The notes beneath the pieces were generated by a model, which was not told the DNA's origin, did not search any database, and saw nothing but the letters and a program-made list of their open reading frames with translations. A DNA stretch of 64,000 nt from Shimia sp051201625 (GTDB taxonomy: Bacteria > Pseudomonadota > Alphaproteobacteria > Rhodobacterales > Rhodobacteraceae): positions 2,790,001 to 2,854,000 of the forward strand of contig NZ_CP179203.1 in NCBI RefSeq assembly GCF_051201625.1, written 5' to 3'. Position 1 is the stretch's first letter. The number at the start of each line of letters is the position of its first letter. The position numbers and the translations under genes were made by a program. Shown here in pieces: positions 17,552 through 26,253 of the stretch.

Positions 17552-18691
17552 TTAGATGTTTGTTATTGGCTCGACATCGCCCTGCGCTCTAACTGCATTA
17601 AAATTCGACTCCCAGTCTTTGAAAGAGCCAGCCGTGATGGCATCGCGCATCTCCTGCATGAGGTTCTGAAAGTAAGTTAAGTTATGCCACGTCAACAGCA
17701 TGCCAGAGATCATTTCGTTGGCGCGAAATACGTGATGAAGGTAAGCCCGCGAATAATTTGAACATGCTGGGCAAGAACATATTTCATCCAACGGACGCGG
17801 ATCGTCTGCATGCCGCGCGTTTTTAATATTGATGACACCATAGCGCGTAAACACCTGTCCAGTCCGCCCAGAACGAGACGGTAAAACGCAGTCCATCATA
17901 TCAATACCACGCTTTACTGCCCCGACGATATCGTCAGGTTTGCCCACGCCCATCAGGTATCGGGGCTTGTCCTTCGGCAGAAAATTTGGCGCATAATCCA
18001 GGCAATCAAACATCGACTGTTGCCCCTCACCAACAGCCAACCCACCCACGGCGTACCCGTCAAATTCGATGTCTTTGAGTGACTCTGCTGATTCTTCGCG
18101 AAGATCTGGCTCAAGGCCGCCTTGCATGATACCAAAAAGCGCATGACCAGGACGGTCACCAAACGCGTCACGACTGCGCTGAGCCCAACGCATTGACATC
18201 CGCATGCTTTCAGCGATCCGATCACGATCTGAAGGCAATGCCGGGCACTCATCAAAACACATTACAATATCACTGCCCAATAAGCGCTGTATTTCCATCG
18301 AGCGCTCTGGTGTAAGGGCATGCTTGGACCCGTCGATATGGCTTTTAAATGTAACCCCCTCCTCAGTGAGTTTGCGCAATCCGGCGAGCGACATCACTTG
18401 AAAGCCTCCTGAGTCCGTTAAAATCGGGCGCTTCCAGTTCATGAATTTGTGCAAACCTCCAAGCCGATGAACTCGCTCAGCCGTCGGGCGCAGCATCAGA
18501 TGATACGTATTGCCTAATAGGATGTCTGCGCCCGTTGTGCGTACAGATTCTGGCATCATAGCTTTTACGGTCGCTGAAGTGCCTACTGGCATAAACGCAG
18601 GAGTGCGTATCGCACCACGCGGAGTCGAAATTGCTCCAGTGCGTGCCATACCGTCGGTAGCGTTCAAAGAAAACGAAAATTTTTCAGACAT
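17552..18691 (-). CDS. tgt: Queuine/preQ1 tRNA-guanine transglycosylase
   Basis: 379 residues. Exchanges guanine 34 of tRNAs with GUN anticodons for preQ1. Motifs: TPAFMPVGTSATVKAM, the active-site Asp region LTDSGGFQVMSL, the nucleophile region GGIDMMDCVLPSR-like segment (here IDMMDCVLPSRSGRTGQ) and the zinc site CSCPACSNYSRAYLHH. The tRNA-Asp (GTC) genes in this window encode one of its substrates. Separate from its neighbours. Confidence 0.97.
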   Translation of the reverse strand: MSEKFSFSLNATDGMARTGAISTPRGAIRTPAFMPVGTSATVKAMMPESVRTTGADILLGNTYHLMLRPTAERVHRLGGLHKFMNWKRPILTDSGGFQVMSLAGLRKLTEEGVTFKSHIDGSKHALTPERSMEIQRLLGSDIVMCFDECPALPSDRDRIAESMRMSMRWAQRSRDAFGDRPGHALFGIMQGGLEPDLREESAESLKDIEFDGYAVGGLAVGEGQQSMFDCLDYAPNFLPKDKPRYLMGVGKPDDIVGAVKRGIDMMDCVLPSRSGRTGQVFTRYGVINIKNARHADDPRPLDEICSCPACSNYSRAYLHHVFRANEMISGMLLTWHNLTYFQNLMQEMRDAITAGSFKDWESNFNAVRAQGDVEPITNI

Positions 18692-18822
18692 TTGCGGGCC
18701 TTCACGGGGAGATTTGACATGATTTTCCCCTGTTTAAGCTTTCAGTATCGGCTTGTAAAACACCAGTAAAAGCATCAAATAAAAACCACAGAGCGAAATC
18801 ACGCCCACAGGAAGCCTAATAC

Positions 18823-19716
18823 ATGACCGAAGACATTTTGATTGAACTCCTTTCACAAAACATCGTCCTAATCCTAGGCGCCGTTTTCTTAATCGTCGTT
18901 GTGCTTAAAGGTATTCGTATCGTCCCCCAATCAGAAAAATTTGTAATCGAACGCTTTGGCCGCCTGCATGCTGTGCTTGGCCCCGGTATAAACTTCATTG
19001 TACCGTTTCTAGACGTGGCGCGTCACAAAATTTCGATTTTGGAGCGCCAACTTCCTACTGCCAGCCAAGACGCGATCACAAAAGATAATGTGTTGGTCCA
19101 GGTCGAAACTTCTGTGTTTTATCGCATCATCGAGCCAGAAAAAACTGTTTACCGAATCCGCGACGCCGACGCCGCCATCGCTACGACCGTGGCTGGTATC
19201 GTGCGAGCCGAGATTGGCAAAATGGACCTTGACGAGGTACAGGCAAACCGCGCGCAGCTCATTTCCACCATCAAAGTAGCTGTTGAAGATGCAGTGGATG
19301 ACTGGGGCATTGAAGTGACCCGCGCAGAGATACTTGACGTCAATCTCGACATGGCCACCCGAGAGGCGATGCTACAACAGCTAAATGCCGAGCGCGCCAG
19401 ACGTGCTCAAGTGACAGAAGCCGAAGGTGCAAAACGCGCTGTGGAGCTTAATGCCGACGCCGAGCTTTACGCTGCGGAACAAACCGCTAAGGCACGCCGT
19501 GTGCAGGCCGACGCGGAGGCGTATGCCACCGAGGTAGTCGCAAAGGCAATCCATGAAAATGGTATTGAAGCCGCACAATACCAAGTGGCCCTGAAACAAG
19601 TTGAGGCTCTGAATAGCCTCGGTGGAAGCGCAGGCAGCCAAACTGTCATCGTCCCTTCCGCCGCGCTGGAAGCTTTCGGCGACGCCTTCAAACTGCTTCA
19701 AGGACGAGGCAAATGA
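18823..19716 (+). CDS. SPFH/Band 7 family membrane protein (QmcA/stomatin-like)
   Basis: 297 residues. One N-terminal membrane helix (about 10-28, LILGAVFLIVVVLKG) followed by the SPFH domain (VPQSEKFVIERFGRLHAVLG, then PFLDVARHKISILERQL). The C-terminal half is a charged coiled coil rich in Ala, Glu and Arg, typical of stomatin oligomers. Such proteins form large membrane microdomain assemblies that modulate proteases and membrane quality control. It overlaps the NfeD-like gene by 4 bp, the common stomatin-NfeD pairing. Confidence 0.94.
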   Translation: MTEDILIELLSQNIVLILGAVFLIVVVLKGIRIVPQSEKFVIERFGRLHAVLGPGINFIVPFLDVARHKISILERQLPTASQDAITKDNVLVQVETSVFYRIIEPEKTVYRIRDADAAIATTVAGIVRAEIGKMDLDEVQANRAQLISTIKVAVEDAVDDWGIEVTRAEILDVNLDMATREAMLQQLNAERARRAQVTEAEGAKRAVELNADAELYAAEQTAKARRVQADAEAYATEVVAKAIHENGIEAAQYQVALKQVEALNSLGGSAGSQTVIVPSAALEAFGDAFKLLQGRGK

Positions 19717-19988
19717 CAGACCTCATGACCAACTGGTGGGTATGGCTTGCTTTTGCACTTCTCTTGGTAATCCTAGAGGTCCTTATCCCCGGCTGGATCT
19801 TCCTTGGTTTCGCAATCGGCGCCGCCATAACAGGTCTGCTCTTACTGGGCCCACTTCAACTCTTGTCTACGCCGATGTTACTTCTTGCATTTGCAGCCCT
19901 GTCGCTGGCTTCTTGGCTGCTTCTACGCCGGGTGTTCTCCCTTCGCACTGGACAAGTAAAAACGTTTGATCATGATATTAATGATTAA
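19713..19988 (+). CDS. Short NfeD-like membrane protein
   Basis: 91 residues with three predicted membrane helices (VWLAFALLLVILEVLIPGW, the second from FLGFAIGAAITGLLLLG, the third near LLLAFAALSLASWLLLRRV). It matches the membrane part of NfeD/YbbK but ends before the cytoplasmic OB-fold domain, leaving only a short tail. NfeD proteins partner with SPFH proteins; the 4-bp overlap supports a joint function. Confidence 0.85.
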   Translation: MTDLMTNWWVWLAFALLLVILEVLIPGWIFLGFAIGAAITGLLLLGPLQLLSTPMLLLAFAALSLASWLLLRRVFSLRTGQVKTFDHDIND

Positions 19989-20155
19989 AAATGATCACCA
20001 AAGTGCATCAAAGCAAGCAAGCTGTGCTAGAAATCGTCAAGTGGCACTGATGTAATAACGATCCAGAGCCCGTGCGCCTATTTGCACAATTTCCCCCTCT
20101 AGACCTTAGATAACTTTGTCCTATATAAAAAGTCAGGAATAATTGAGGAACCGCC

Positions 20156-20530
20156 ATGAAGCAGGCCCCCAACCAAGCGCAAGAGCCCGTAGAAGGCGCG
20201 CCTTTGATACCTCCGTCAAGCACGGATCACCCACTTTACGAACAGATCGTTGAGGCATGTCGCAGTGTATATGATCCGGAAATCCCGGTGAACATCTACG
20301 ATCTTGGCCTCATTTACACGATCATTATTAATGCCGATAGCGACATCGCTGTGACTATGTCGCTTACCGCGCCCGGTTGCCCTGTTGCTGGCGAAATGCC
20401 CGGTTGGGTCCAAGAGGCCGTAGCAGGTGTAGCCGGGGTTCGAAGCATCAACGTCGAACTCGTGTGGTCGCCACCATGGGGTATGGAAATGATGTCAGAT
20501 GAAGCCCGCCTAGAACTAGGGTTTATGTAG
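20156..20530 (+). CDS. SufT-like Fe-S assembly factor (MIP18/DUF59 family)
   Basis: 124 residues. The MIP18/DUF59 core is clear: VYDPEIPVNIYDLGLIY, then MSLTAPGCPVAGEMPGWVQ with the conserved Cys, and VELVWSPPWGMEMMSDEAR. SufT-type proteins help mature iron-sulfur proteins. The first 20 residues are variable. It stands 27 bp before an A-type carrier gene; the main suf operon is not in this window, so the pair is detached from it here. Confidence 0.9.
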   Translation: MKQAPNQAQEPVEGAPLIPPSSTDHPLYEQIVEACRSVYDPEIPVNIYDLGLIYTIIINADSDIAVTMSLTAPGCPVAGEMPGWVQEAVAGVAGVRSINVELVWSPPWGMEMMSDEARLELGFM

Positions 20531-20557
20531 TTTTTGTATGTTTCAGGAGAAGTTTTA

Positions 20558-20956
20558 ATGTTTGGAGGTCTTGGTAAAAAAGCCGTAACGATGACACCGG
20601 CAGCGGTTACACAAATCTCGAAACTGATGGCTGCACAGGGTCATGCGGGCCTACGCATCGGCGTCAAAAAGGGCGGTTGTGCAGGCATGGAATACACGAT
20701 GGATTACGTAGATCAAGCCGATCAACACGACGAAATCGTGGAACAAAGCGGGGCTCGCGTAATAATTGCTCCCATGGCCCAAATGTTCTTATTTGGTACA
20801 GAAATCGATTACACTGTGTCGCTTCTTGAATCAGGCTTCAAATTTAACAATCCAAACGTTGCTGATGCATGCGGATGTGGTGAATCGATAAAGTTCAAAA
20901 ATGTCGATGACCTTGCAAAGCAGGTTGATATTAAAATCCCGCCGATTCTTGATTGA
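20558..20956 (+). CDS. HesB/IscA-family (A-type) Fe-S carrier protein
   Basis: 132 residues from ATG 20558, chosen because AGGAGA lies eight bases upstream and MFGGLGKKAVTMTPAA matches the family start; an ATG at 20534 would add eight residues. The three cluster Cys are present: one in KKGGCAGMEYT and two in ADACGCGESIKF. A-type proteins deliver 2Fe-2S or 4Fe-4S clusters to target enzymes. Follows the SufT-like gene, probably co-transcribed. Confidence 0.93.
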   Translation: MFGGLGKKAVTMTPAAVTQISKLMAAQGHAGLRIGVKKGGCAGMEYTMDYVDQADQHDEIVEQSGARVIIAPMAQMFLFGTEIDYTVSLLESGFKFNNPNVADACGCGESIKFKNVDDLAKQVDIKIPPILD

Positions 20957-21037
20957 GAAAAAATTTACCAACAAACTTGACTGTGCGCTTCACAAGTCCG
21001 AGACGGTTAAAAGACTTAACTTTGGAAAGGGGCTGAA

Positions 21038-21787
21038 ATGCGTCGCAAACTTGCTGCTGGAAATTGGAAAATGAACGGGCTCAGTGGCGCTCTGGAGGAG
21101 CTTAAAATTCTTTCGGCCTCTCCCGCACCCGAGGAAACGGACATCTTGGTTTGCCCACCTTCAACCCTGCTGAGCCGCGCGGCCGATCTGACGAAGCGTT
21201 CCGATGTTGCTGTCGGTGGTCAAGACTGCCACCCCAACCCCTCCGGCGCCCACACTGGTGATGTCTCTGCGCAAATGCTAGCCGACGCTGGGGCGAGTGC
21301 TGTGATCATTGGGCACTCAGAGAGACGACAGGATCACAATGAAATTGACAAACAGATTCAGGAGAAAGCGCGCGCCGCCGTTGACGCAGGCTTGATAGCG
21401 ATTGTTTGTGTCGGTGAAAGCCTGTCAGAACGCGAAGCAGGCGACACTTTAGATGTAATCGGAAAACAACTGTCCGGTTCTATACCCGACGGTGTCACCG
21501 GTGAAACACTTGTCGTTGCATACGAACCAATTTGGGCAATTGGCACGGGAAAGGTACCAACAATAGCGCAAATTCATGAGGTACATGCTTTTGTCCGTGG
21601 TCAGCTTCTAAGCAGATTTGGACTTGAAGTCGGGGAGGGCGTGCGACTGCTTTATGGCGGATCCGTGAAACCAAATAACGCAACCGATATATTTGCGGTG
21701 GCTAATGTCGATGGAGCCCTTGTAGGCGGGGCTAGCCTTAAAGCAGCGGATTTTCGCGGCATAATCGATGCGCTTGGCGCTGCATGA
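21038..21787 (+). CDS. tpiA: Triosephosphate isomerase
   Basis: 249 residues. Interconverts dihydroxyacetone phosphate and glyceraldehyde 3-phosphate. Catalytic residues are in AGNWKMNG (Lys), IGHSERR (His) and AYEPIWAIGTGK (Glu plus the mobile loop); phosphate binding in YGGSVKP. The AAAGG ribosome site before ATG 21038 is good. It is transcribed towards the dctPQM operon and shares a hairpin region with it. Confidence 0.97.
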   Translation: MRRKLAAGNWKMNGLSGALEELKILSASPAPEETDILVCPPSTLLSRAADLTKRSDVAVGGQDCHPNPSGAHTGDVSAQMLADAGASAVIIGHSERRQDHNEIDKQIQEKARAAVDAGLIAIVCVGESLSEREAGDTLDVIGKQLSGSIPDGVTGETLVVAYEPIWAIGTGKVPTIAQIHEVHAFVRGQLLSRFGLEVGEGVRLLYGGSVKPNNATDIFAVANVDGALVGGASLKAADFRGIIDALGAA

Positions 21788-21917
21788 TCCACGTACGACA
21801 AAAATCTTTTGCAATTAGTAACTAGCGATCGGCTCGGCGCAGGTAAAAAGCTGAAGCAAGCCGTTGCGGTCAGTCTAAACCACTCAAAAGTGTTGTCTCG
21901 ATCTTCTCTAAAAGCTA

Positions 21918-21945
21918 AATGACCTCCGGAATTTCGGAGGTCATT
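21918..21945. terminator. Hairpin terminator between convergent tpiA and dctM
   Basis: AATGACCTCCG and CGGAGGTCATT form a perfect 11-bp stem around a six-base loop. It lies 26 bp after the dctM stop (minus strand) and 131 bp after tpiA. T-rich sequence is modest on both sides (TTAGCTTTT on the minus strand, TTAAATTTG on the plus strand), so it may work in both directions, mainly for dctPQM. Confidence 0.8.
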
Positions 21946-21970
21946 AAATTTGCTATCTAGCCACAAATGG

Positions 21971-23350
21971 TTAATTTGTGATGATCTCCGGTCCCATGAA
22001 CGTATTTGGCAAAAACGTCGAAATCCAAGGAATATAGGTGACCATAATTAAGAATACGAACAAAACCGCCAAGAACGGCAGGGCTGCACGTACTACCCCC
22101 ATCATTGGCATGCCAGCAACCCCCGACGTAACAAACAGGTTCAGACCAACTGGCGGCGTTATCATACCAATCTCCATATTAACTACCATGATGATCCCCA
22201 AATGGATGGGATCTATTCCAAGTTGAATGGCTATCGGAAACACAAGCGGTGCAACAATCACAAGCAAGCCCGAGGGCTCCATGAATTGCCCACCAATAAG
22301 CAGGATTACATTTACCACAATCAAGAACATTACCGGTCCAAAGCCAGCGCTCAGCATCGCGCCAGCGATATGCTGTGGCACCTGCTGTTCTGTAAGAACA
22401 TGTTTTAATATAAGAGCATTCGCGATCACAAATAACAGCGTCACTGTCAGCTTGCCTGCCTCGAATAAGGTATGCTTCGTGTCTCCATGGAAAAACACTG
22501 TCACCAACGAAAGTGGTTTTCTGATGATTGATCCTTTAAATCCACCATTAGAATGCTCTGCAAGTGGGCCCATGTCCTTGTATACAAAGCTAGCAATCAA
22601 AAACGCATAGACTGCCGCCACTGCCGCTGCTTCGGTCGGCGTAAAGACCCCACCATAGATACCACCCAAAATGATCACTATTAAGAACAATCCCCATCCC
22701 GCGTCACGGCCAGCCTCAAAGACTTCACTCCAGCCCTGCCAGTCACCTTTTGGAAGGTCCTTAACTTTTGCCATGACGTAAATCGTAACCATGAGCATGA
22801 GCCCAGCTAATAACCCTGGGATAACGCCCGCCAGAAACATGCGACCAACCGATACTTCGACCGCGGCGGCATAAACGACCATCACGATCGATGGGGGAAT
22901 CAAAATGCCAAGCGTCCCTGCATTACAAATCACACCTGCAGCAAATTCCTTAGAGTAGCCAACCTGACGCATACCCGCAATTACAATAGACCCGATCGCG
23001 ACAACGGTTGCCGGTGAAGAACCAGACAATGCCGCAAACATCATACATGCGAAGACGCCCGCTATCGCGAGGCCGCCAGGTAGATGCCCTACACAGGCAA
23101 TTGAAAATCGGATAATCCTTTTTGCAACTCCACCAGTGGTCATAAATGACGAGGCCAGTATAAAAAAAGGAATTGCAAGAAGGGTGAAATGTCCTTCAAA
23201 TGCCTCGAACAATGTTCCCGCGACCGACGCCAACGTCGCATCCGAGAACAATAGCAAGAACAAGATTGAGCTCAGACCGAGAGACACTGCAATTGGTACT
23301 CCAATCAGCAATAAACCGATCACCATCGAAAAAAGAAGAAAAACATCCAT
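21971..23350 (-). CDS. dctM: TRAP dicarboxylate transporter large permease DctM
   Basis: 459 residues, about twelve membrane segments. Typical motifs include LPGGLAIAGVFACMMFAALS, GILIPPSIVMVVYA and TPTEAAAVAAVYAFLIA, and the C-terminal ITPPVGLNLFVTSGVA. It is the transport subunit of the C4-dicarboxylate TRAP system. Its ATG shares one base with the dctQ stop (TAATG), so translation is coupled. Last gene of dctPQM, ahead of the 21918-21945 hairpin. Confidence 0.95.
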   Translation of the reverse strand: MDVFLLFSMVIGLLLIGVPIAVSLGLSSILFLLLFSDATLASVAGTLFEAFEGHFTLLAIPFFILASSFMTTGGVAKRIIRFSIACVGHLPGGLAIAGVFACMMFAALSGSSPATVVAIGSIVIAGMRQVGYSKEFAAGVICNAGTLGILIPPSIVMVVYAAAVEVSVGRMFLAGVIPGLLAGLMLMVTIYVMAKVKDLPKGDWQGWSEVFEAGRDAGWGLFLIVIILGGIYGGVFTPTEAAAVAAVYAFLIASFVYKDMGPLAEHSNGGFKGSIIRKPLSLVTVFFHGDTKHTLFEAGKLTVTLLFVIANALILKHVLTEQQVPQHIAGAMLSAGFGPVMFLIVVNVILLIGGQFMEPSGLLVIVAPLVFPIAIQLGIDPIHLGIIMVVNMEIGMITPPVGLNLFVTSGVAGMPMMGVVRAALPFLAVLFVFLIMVTYIPWISTFLPNTFMGPEIITN

Positions 23351-24015
23351 TACTCATGGTCCCCTTGCTGAGCCCGCACTTCTTGAATTTCATCCTCTAC
23401 TTCGTGACTCGCCACCAGACGGTCAATTTCCCCGTACCAGATCTGAAGTGCTGCCTGACCGAAACGGTACAGCAGCAGAAACATCGAAACCGGCAACACC
23501 AGATACGGCACAACCTTCGGCAGCTTTTCGTATTCCTCTCCGTAATTAATCCAGTCTTCTAAAAAGCGCAGGAACCCTAGCATCGGCACGTCCTGCACTT
23601 CATAAAAGGATTGGCTGCGAAACTTCTCGGCGAACCCAGTCGGGAACCAACGTCCCGATGTTGGCGGTAAGTCAGCAAATACCGCCCAATAGTCGTAAGC
23701 ACCCTTCAAGAGGAGAAAAGAAAAAATCAGACAACACGCCACCGCGATCAACCCCATTACGCGCGCTGCCGGGGCAGACACCATGTTCAAAATGGCGTCG
23801 ACACCCAAATGGCTATGTTTTTTGACCGCATATGAAGCACCCAACAGCACCAGCCAGCCAAACATGAACACAGTCAGTTCCAGTGCCCACAAAATATTAG
23901 AATTAAATCCGAACCGTGCGATAACATTGGCGAATGTCACCACCGTCATCAAACCAAGAAGGAGCGCAATCAACGTTTCCTCAATCCGATCCATAAAGCT
24001 TTGCTTGGTTTGCAT
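23350..24015 (-). CDS. dctQ: TRAP dicarboxylate transporter small permease DctQ
   Basis: 221 residues with four hydrophobic helices. A periplasmic loop of about 60 residues (WFPTGFAEKFRSQSFYEVQD and following) separates helices 3 and 4, as in Rhodobacter-type DctQ. The C-terminal tail is acidic. It follows dctP after a strong intercistronic hairpin and is translationally coupled to dctM. Confidence 0.93.
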   Translation of the reverse strand: MQTKQSFMDRIEETLIALLLGLMTVVTFANVIARFGFNSNILWALELTVFMFGWLVLLGASYAVKKHSHLGVDAILNMVSAPAARVMGLIAVACCLIFSFLLLKGAYDYWAVFADLPPTSGRWFPTGFAEKFRSQSFYEVQDVPMLGFLRFLEDWINYGEEYEKLPKVVPYLVLPVSMFLLLYRFGQAALQIWYGEIDRLVASHEVEDEIQEVRAQQGDHE

Positions 24016-24075
24016 TATACCCTTGCCCCGTTTTGAACATGATCAGGTTCGTCAAACGTCTCAACCATGATTTTG

Positions 24076-24111
24076 AAAAGTGGGCGAACCATTCGAGGCC
24101 CGCCCACTTTT
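24076..24111 (-). promoter_or_regulatory. Intercistronic stem-loop between dctP and dctQ
   Basis: AAAAGTGGGCG pairs perfectly with CGCCCACTTTT (11 bp) around a 14-base loop, 30 bp after the dctP stop and before dctQ. On the minus strand the 3' arm ends in TTTT, so it can act as a partial terminator and also protect the dctP message from 3' decay. This would keep DctP in excess over DctQM. Confidence 0.75.
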
Positions 24112-24140
24112 GTTATCTAACAATTACATTGCTAAACTGA

Positions 24141-25145
24141 TTACATTGAGGCGTTGATTGCCTGTGCCGCGTCAATATTTTCTTGACCAACATCTTTTGA
24201 GAATTGCTCCCAAACAGGCTTCATCACGTCTACCCATTCCTGACGTTGCCCAGCATCCAAGCTACGGATTGCACCACCAGCGGCTACAATTGCGTCCTTG
24301 GCTTGGTCGTTAACTTTCGTCGACTCCGAATTACGGACTTCAGTCACTTCACCGAGAATAGTGAGGAACTGATCACGCACATCAGCATCTAAGCTATCCA
24401 GCCAGTCAACACTTGTGACGACAAGATAGTCGATAATGCCATGGTTGGTCTCGGTGACCCCATCCTGTACTTCGAAGAACTTCTTACCATAGATATTAGA
24501 CCAGGTGTTTTCCTGGCCGTCCACAACGCCCTGCTGGAGCGCGCCATAAACCTCTGAAAAGGCCATTTTCTGCGGGCTTCCACCGATGGCTTCCATTTGT
24601 GCAACCAAAACATCTGATGACTGAACACGGAATTTCAGGCCGTTTGCGTCCGAAGGCGAAACAAGGGGAACGTTGGCTGACATCTGTTTCATGCCATTAT
24701 GCCAGTAACCTAACCCCTGCAATCCACGGCGTTGCATGCTATTGAGAAGGCCCTGACCTGCGTCTGACGCTTGGAAGGCGTCAACAGCGCCGACATTTTT
24801 GAACATAAATGGCAAGTCAAAAATTCTAAATTGCTTGGTGAATTTTTCAAATTTTGACAGTGATGGTGCTGCAAGTTGGACGTCACCCTGCAACATGGCT
24901 TCCAAAACCTTGTTGTCGTTATACAGGGTCGAGTTCGGGAACACTTCCATGCATGCCTTGCCATTCATCTCATCATTTACACGTTGCTCCAGCAGTGTAG
25001 CAGCAATCCCCTTGGGGTGCTTGTCAGTGTTAGTCACGTGACTGAACTTGATGACGATTTCACCTGCGTCGCAGCTTGCACTCGCAACGGTTGCGCCAGT
25101 TACGACTAGAGCAAGCGCAGTTGCTGCTGTTGTTAAAAATTTCAT
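24141..25145 (-). CDS. dctP: TRAP C4-dicarboxylate-binding periplasmic protein DctP
   Basis: 334 residues from ATG 25145, preceded by GGAGGAG five bases upstream; an in-frame ATG at 25172 would only add nine residues before the signal peptide. Sec signal MKFLTTAATALALVVTGATV with cleavage after ASA (about residue 23). The mature part has the DctP pattern: KHPKGIAATLLEQRVND, VFPNSTLYND, LKFRVQSSDVLVAQMEAIGG (with the ligand-binding Arg) and GVVDGQENTWSNIY. Binds succinate, malate or fumarate by family knowledge. First gene of dctPQM, with dctBD just upstream on the same strand. Confidence 0.95.
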   Translation of the reverse strand: MKFLTTAATALALVVTGATVASASCDAGEIVIKFSHVTNTDKHPKGIAATLLEQRVNDEMNGKACMEVFPNSTLYNDNKVLEAMLQGDVQLAAPSLSKFEKFTKQFRIFDLPFMFKNVGAVDAFQASDAGQGLLNSMQRRGLQGLGYWHNGMKQMSANVPLVSPSDANGLKFRVQSSDVLVAQMEAIGGSPQKMAFSEVYGALQQGVVDGQENTWSNIYGKKFFEVQDGVTETNHGIIDYLVVTSVDWLDSLDADVRDQFLTILGEVTEVRNSESTKVNDQAKDAIVAAGGAIRSLDAGQRQEWVDVMKPVWEQFSKDVGQENIDAAQAINASM

Positions 25146-25220
25146 TGGGTCTCCTCCCAGTTTCACAATCATTATCGTTTCACACCCCTAGAGGCATTAC
25201 TTTGAAATTCTGACCTTTAA

Positions 25221-25385
25221 GAAAGTGCGCCTCAACACTTTGTTTTCAAATTTGAAAAAGTCAGCATTTATTCAGCACTTTCAGGCTAATATGGTTTTAA
25301 ATGCGACATTTTGTTCAAATAACGCATTCCAAAAGTGCGAATTTCCACACGTTCAATTGGCAGAATTGTGCGGTTTTTCGCACAA
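25221..25385. promoter_or_regulatory. dctP upstream region with repeated AAAGTGC motifs and two dyads
   Basis: Between dctD (stop 25456) and dctP (start 25145) the motif AAAGTGC occurs directly at 25222-25228 and 25332-25338 and inverted at 25275-25281 (GCACTTT). The perfect 16-bp palindrome TTTTCAAATTTGAAAA spans 25243-25258. A hairpin with arms TTGTGCG and CGCACAA (about 25365-25384) lies 70-90 bp after dctD and may end that transcript. No convincing sigma-54 promoter (GG-N10-GC type) was seen. The repeats are candidate DctD or other activator sites. Confidence 0.45.
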
Positions 25386-25455
25386 AACTTAAGGCGCTGA
25401 AGCCCAATTCGTTCGCTAAAAATCAAACCCGTAGCCAAAGTAATAAAGACGTCAA

Positions 25456-26253
25456 TTATCTGAAATCTTCCGGCTTTAATCTGTATTTTGACAATTTGTC
25501 ATACATCGTCTTGCGTGGTAACTTTAACGCCATAGCTGCAACAGACGCTCTACCCTGATGGCGTCGCAATGCCTCCACAAGAAGTGATCGTTCCACTTGA
25601 GCGATCTGCTCAGCCAAACCTAATTCGCCACCCTGAGTTTCCTCACCCGGCAAACCTAATACAAATCGCATGGCAACACTCATCAAAGCACGCGTATTTC
25701 CGGGCCATTCCCGAGCCATCAGACCTGAGACCACCTCTGGTGTCACTTCGGGAGCCTTCACTCCAGATTGTTCAGCCGCCTGCGCAACGTAGTGGCGGAA
25801 TAGAACTGGAATGTCCTCCGGACGTTCAGAGAGCGAGGGGATGCGCACTTGCAAGGCATCCATACGGTAATAAAGATCTGCATGTAAGGTGCCTGACTCG
25901 ACAGCTGTATGTAAATTCGCAGCACTGCCAAATATCAGCCGCGGATGATTATTTTGATCCATCAACGATATCAGATCAAACTGGGTATCCATCGGCATAG
26001 ATTGGATTTCATCCAAAAACAGGCTTCCGCCGCAGGCATCTGCCACAGCCTTGTCGAATTGCCCCGGTATCATCTTGGCGGACGTATACTTGCCAAATGG
26101 ACCTTTAGCTACTGGCGAACACAAATGAATTACTTCAGAAATTTTTGAAATACCGGAACCCGGGGCACCTGTAACCAGCACTTCTGTGCCGATCCGCGCC
26201 ACTTTGCGCACCTCAGTTCGCAATCTTTCAGCCTGTTTTGAAGACCCAAACAC
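25456..26253 (-). CDS. dctD: dctD, 3' part: degenerate AAA+ and Fis-type HTH domains (frameshifted)
   Basis: 265 residues from a GTG at 26253 (VFGSSKQAERLRTEV). It holds the AAA+ and DNA-binding parts of a DctD/NtrC-type regulator: a degenerate Walker A GAPGSGISK (the usual Lys is lost), Walker B GGSLFLDEIQSM, arginine-finger region LYYRMDALQVRIPSL, and a Fis-type HTH (RHQGRASVAAMALKLPRKTM). The GAFTGA loop that contacts sigma-54 is absent; the matching place reads AKGPFGKYTSAKM. The receiver domain lies in another frame just upstream, so one gene appears split by a one-base shift near 26257. The GTG may be no real start. Confidence 0.8.
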   Translation of the reverse strand: MFGSSKQAERLRTEVRKVARIGTEVLVTGAPGSGISKISEVIHLCSPVAKGPFGKYTSAKMIPGQFDKAVADACGGSLFLDEIQSMPMDTQFDLISLMDQNNHPRLIFGSAANLHTAVESGTLHADLYYRMDALQVRIPSLSERPEDIPVLFRHYVAQAAEQSGVKAPEVTPEVVSGLMAREWPGNTRALMSVAMRFVLGLPGEETQGGELGLAEQIAQVERSLLVEALRRHQGRASVAAMALKLPRKTMYDKLSKYRLKPEDFR

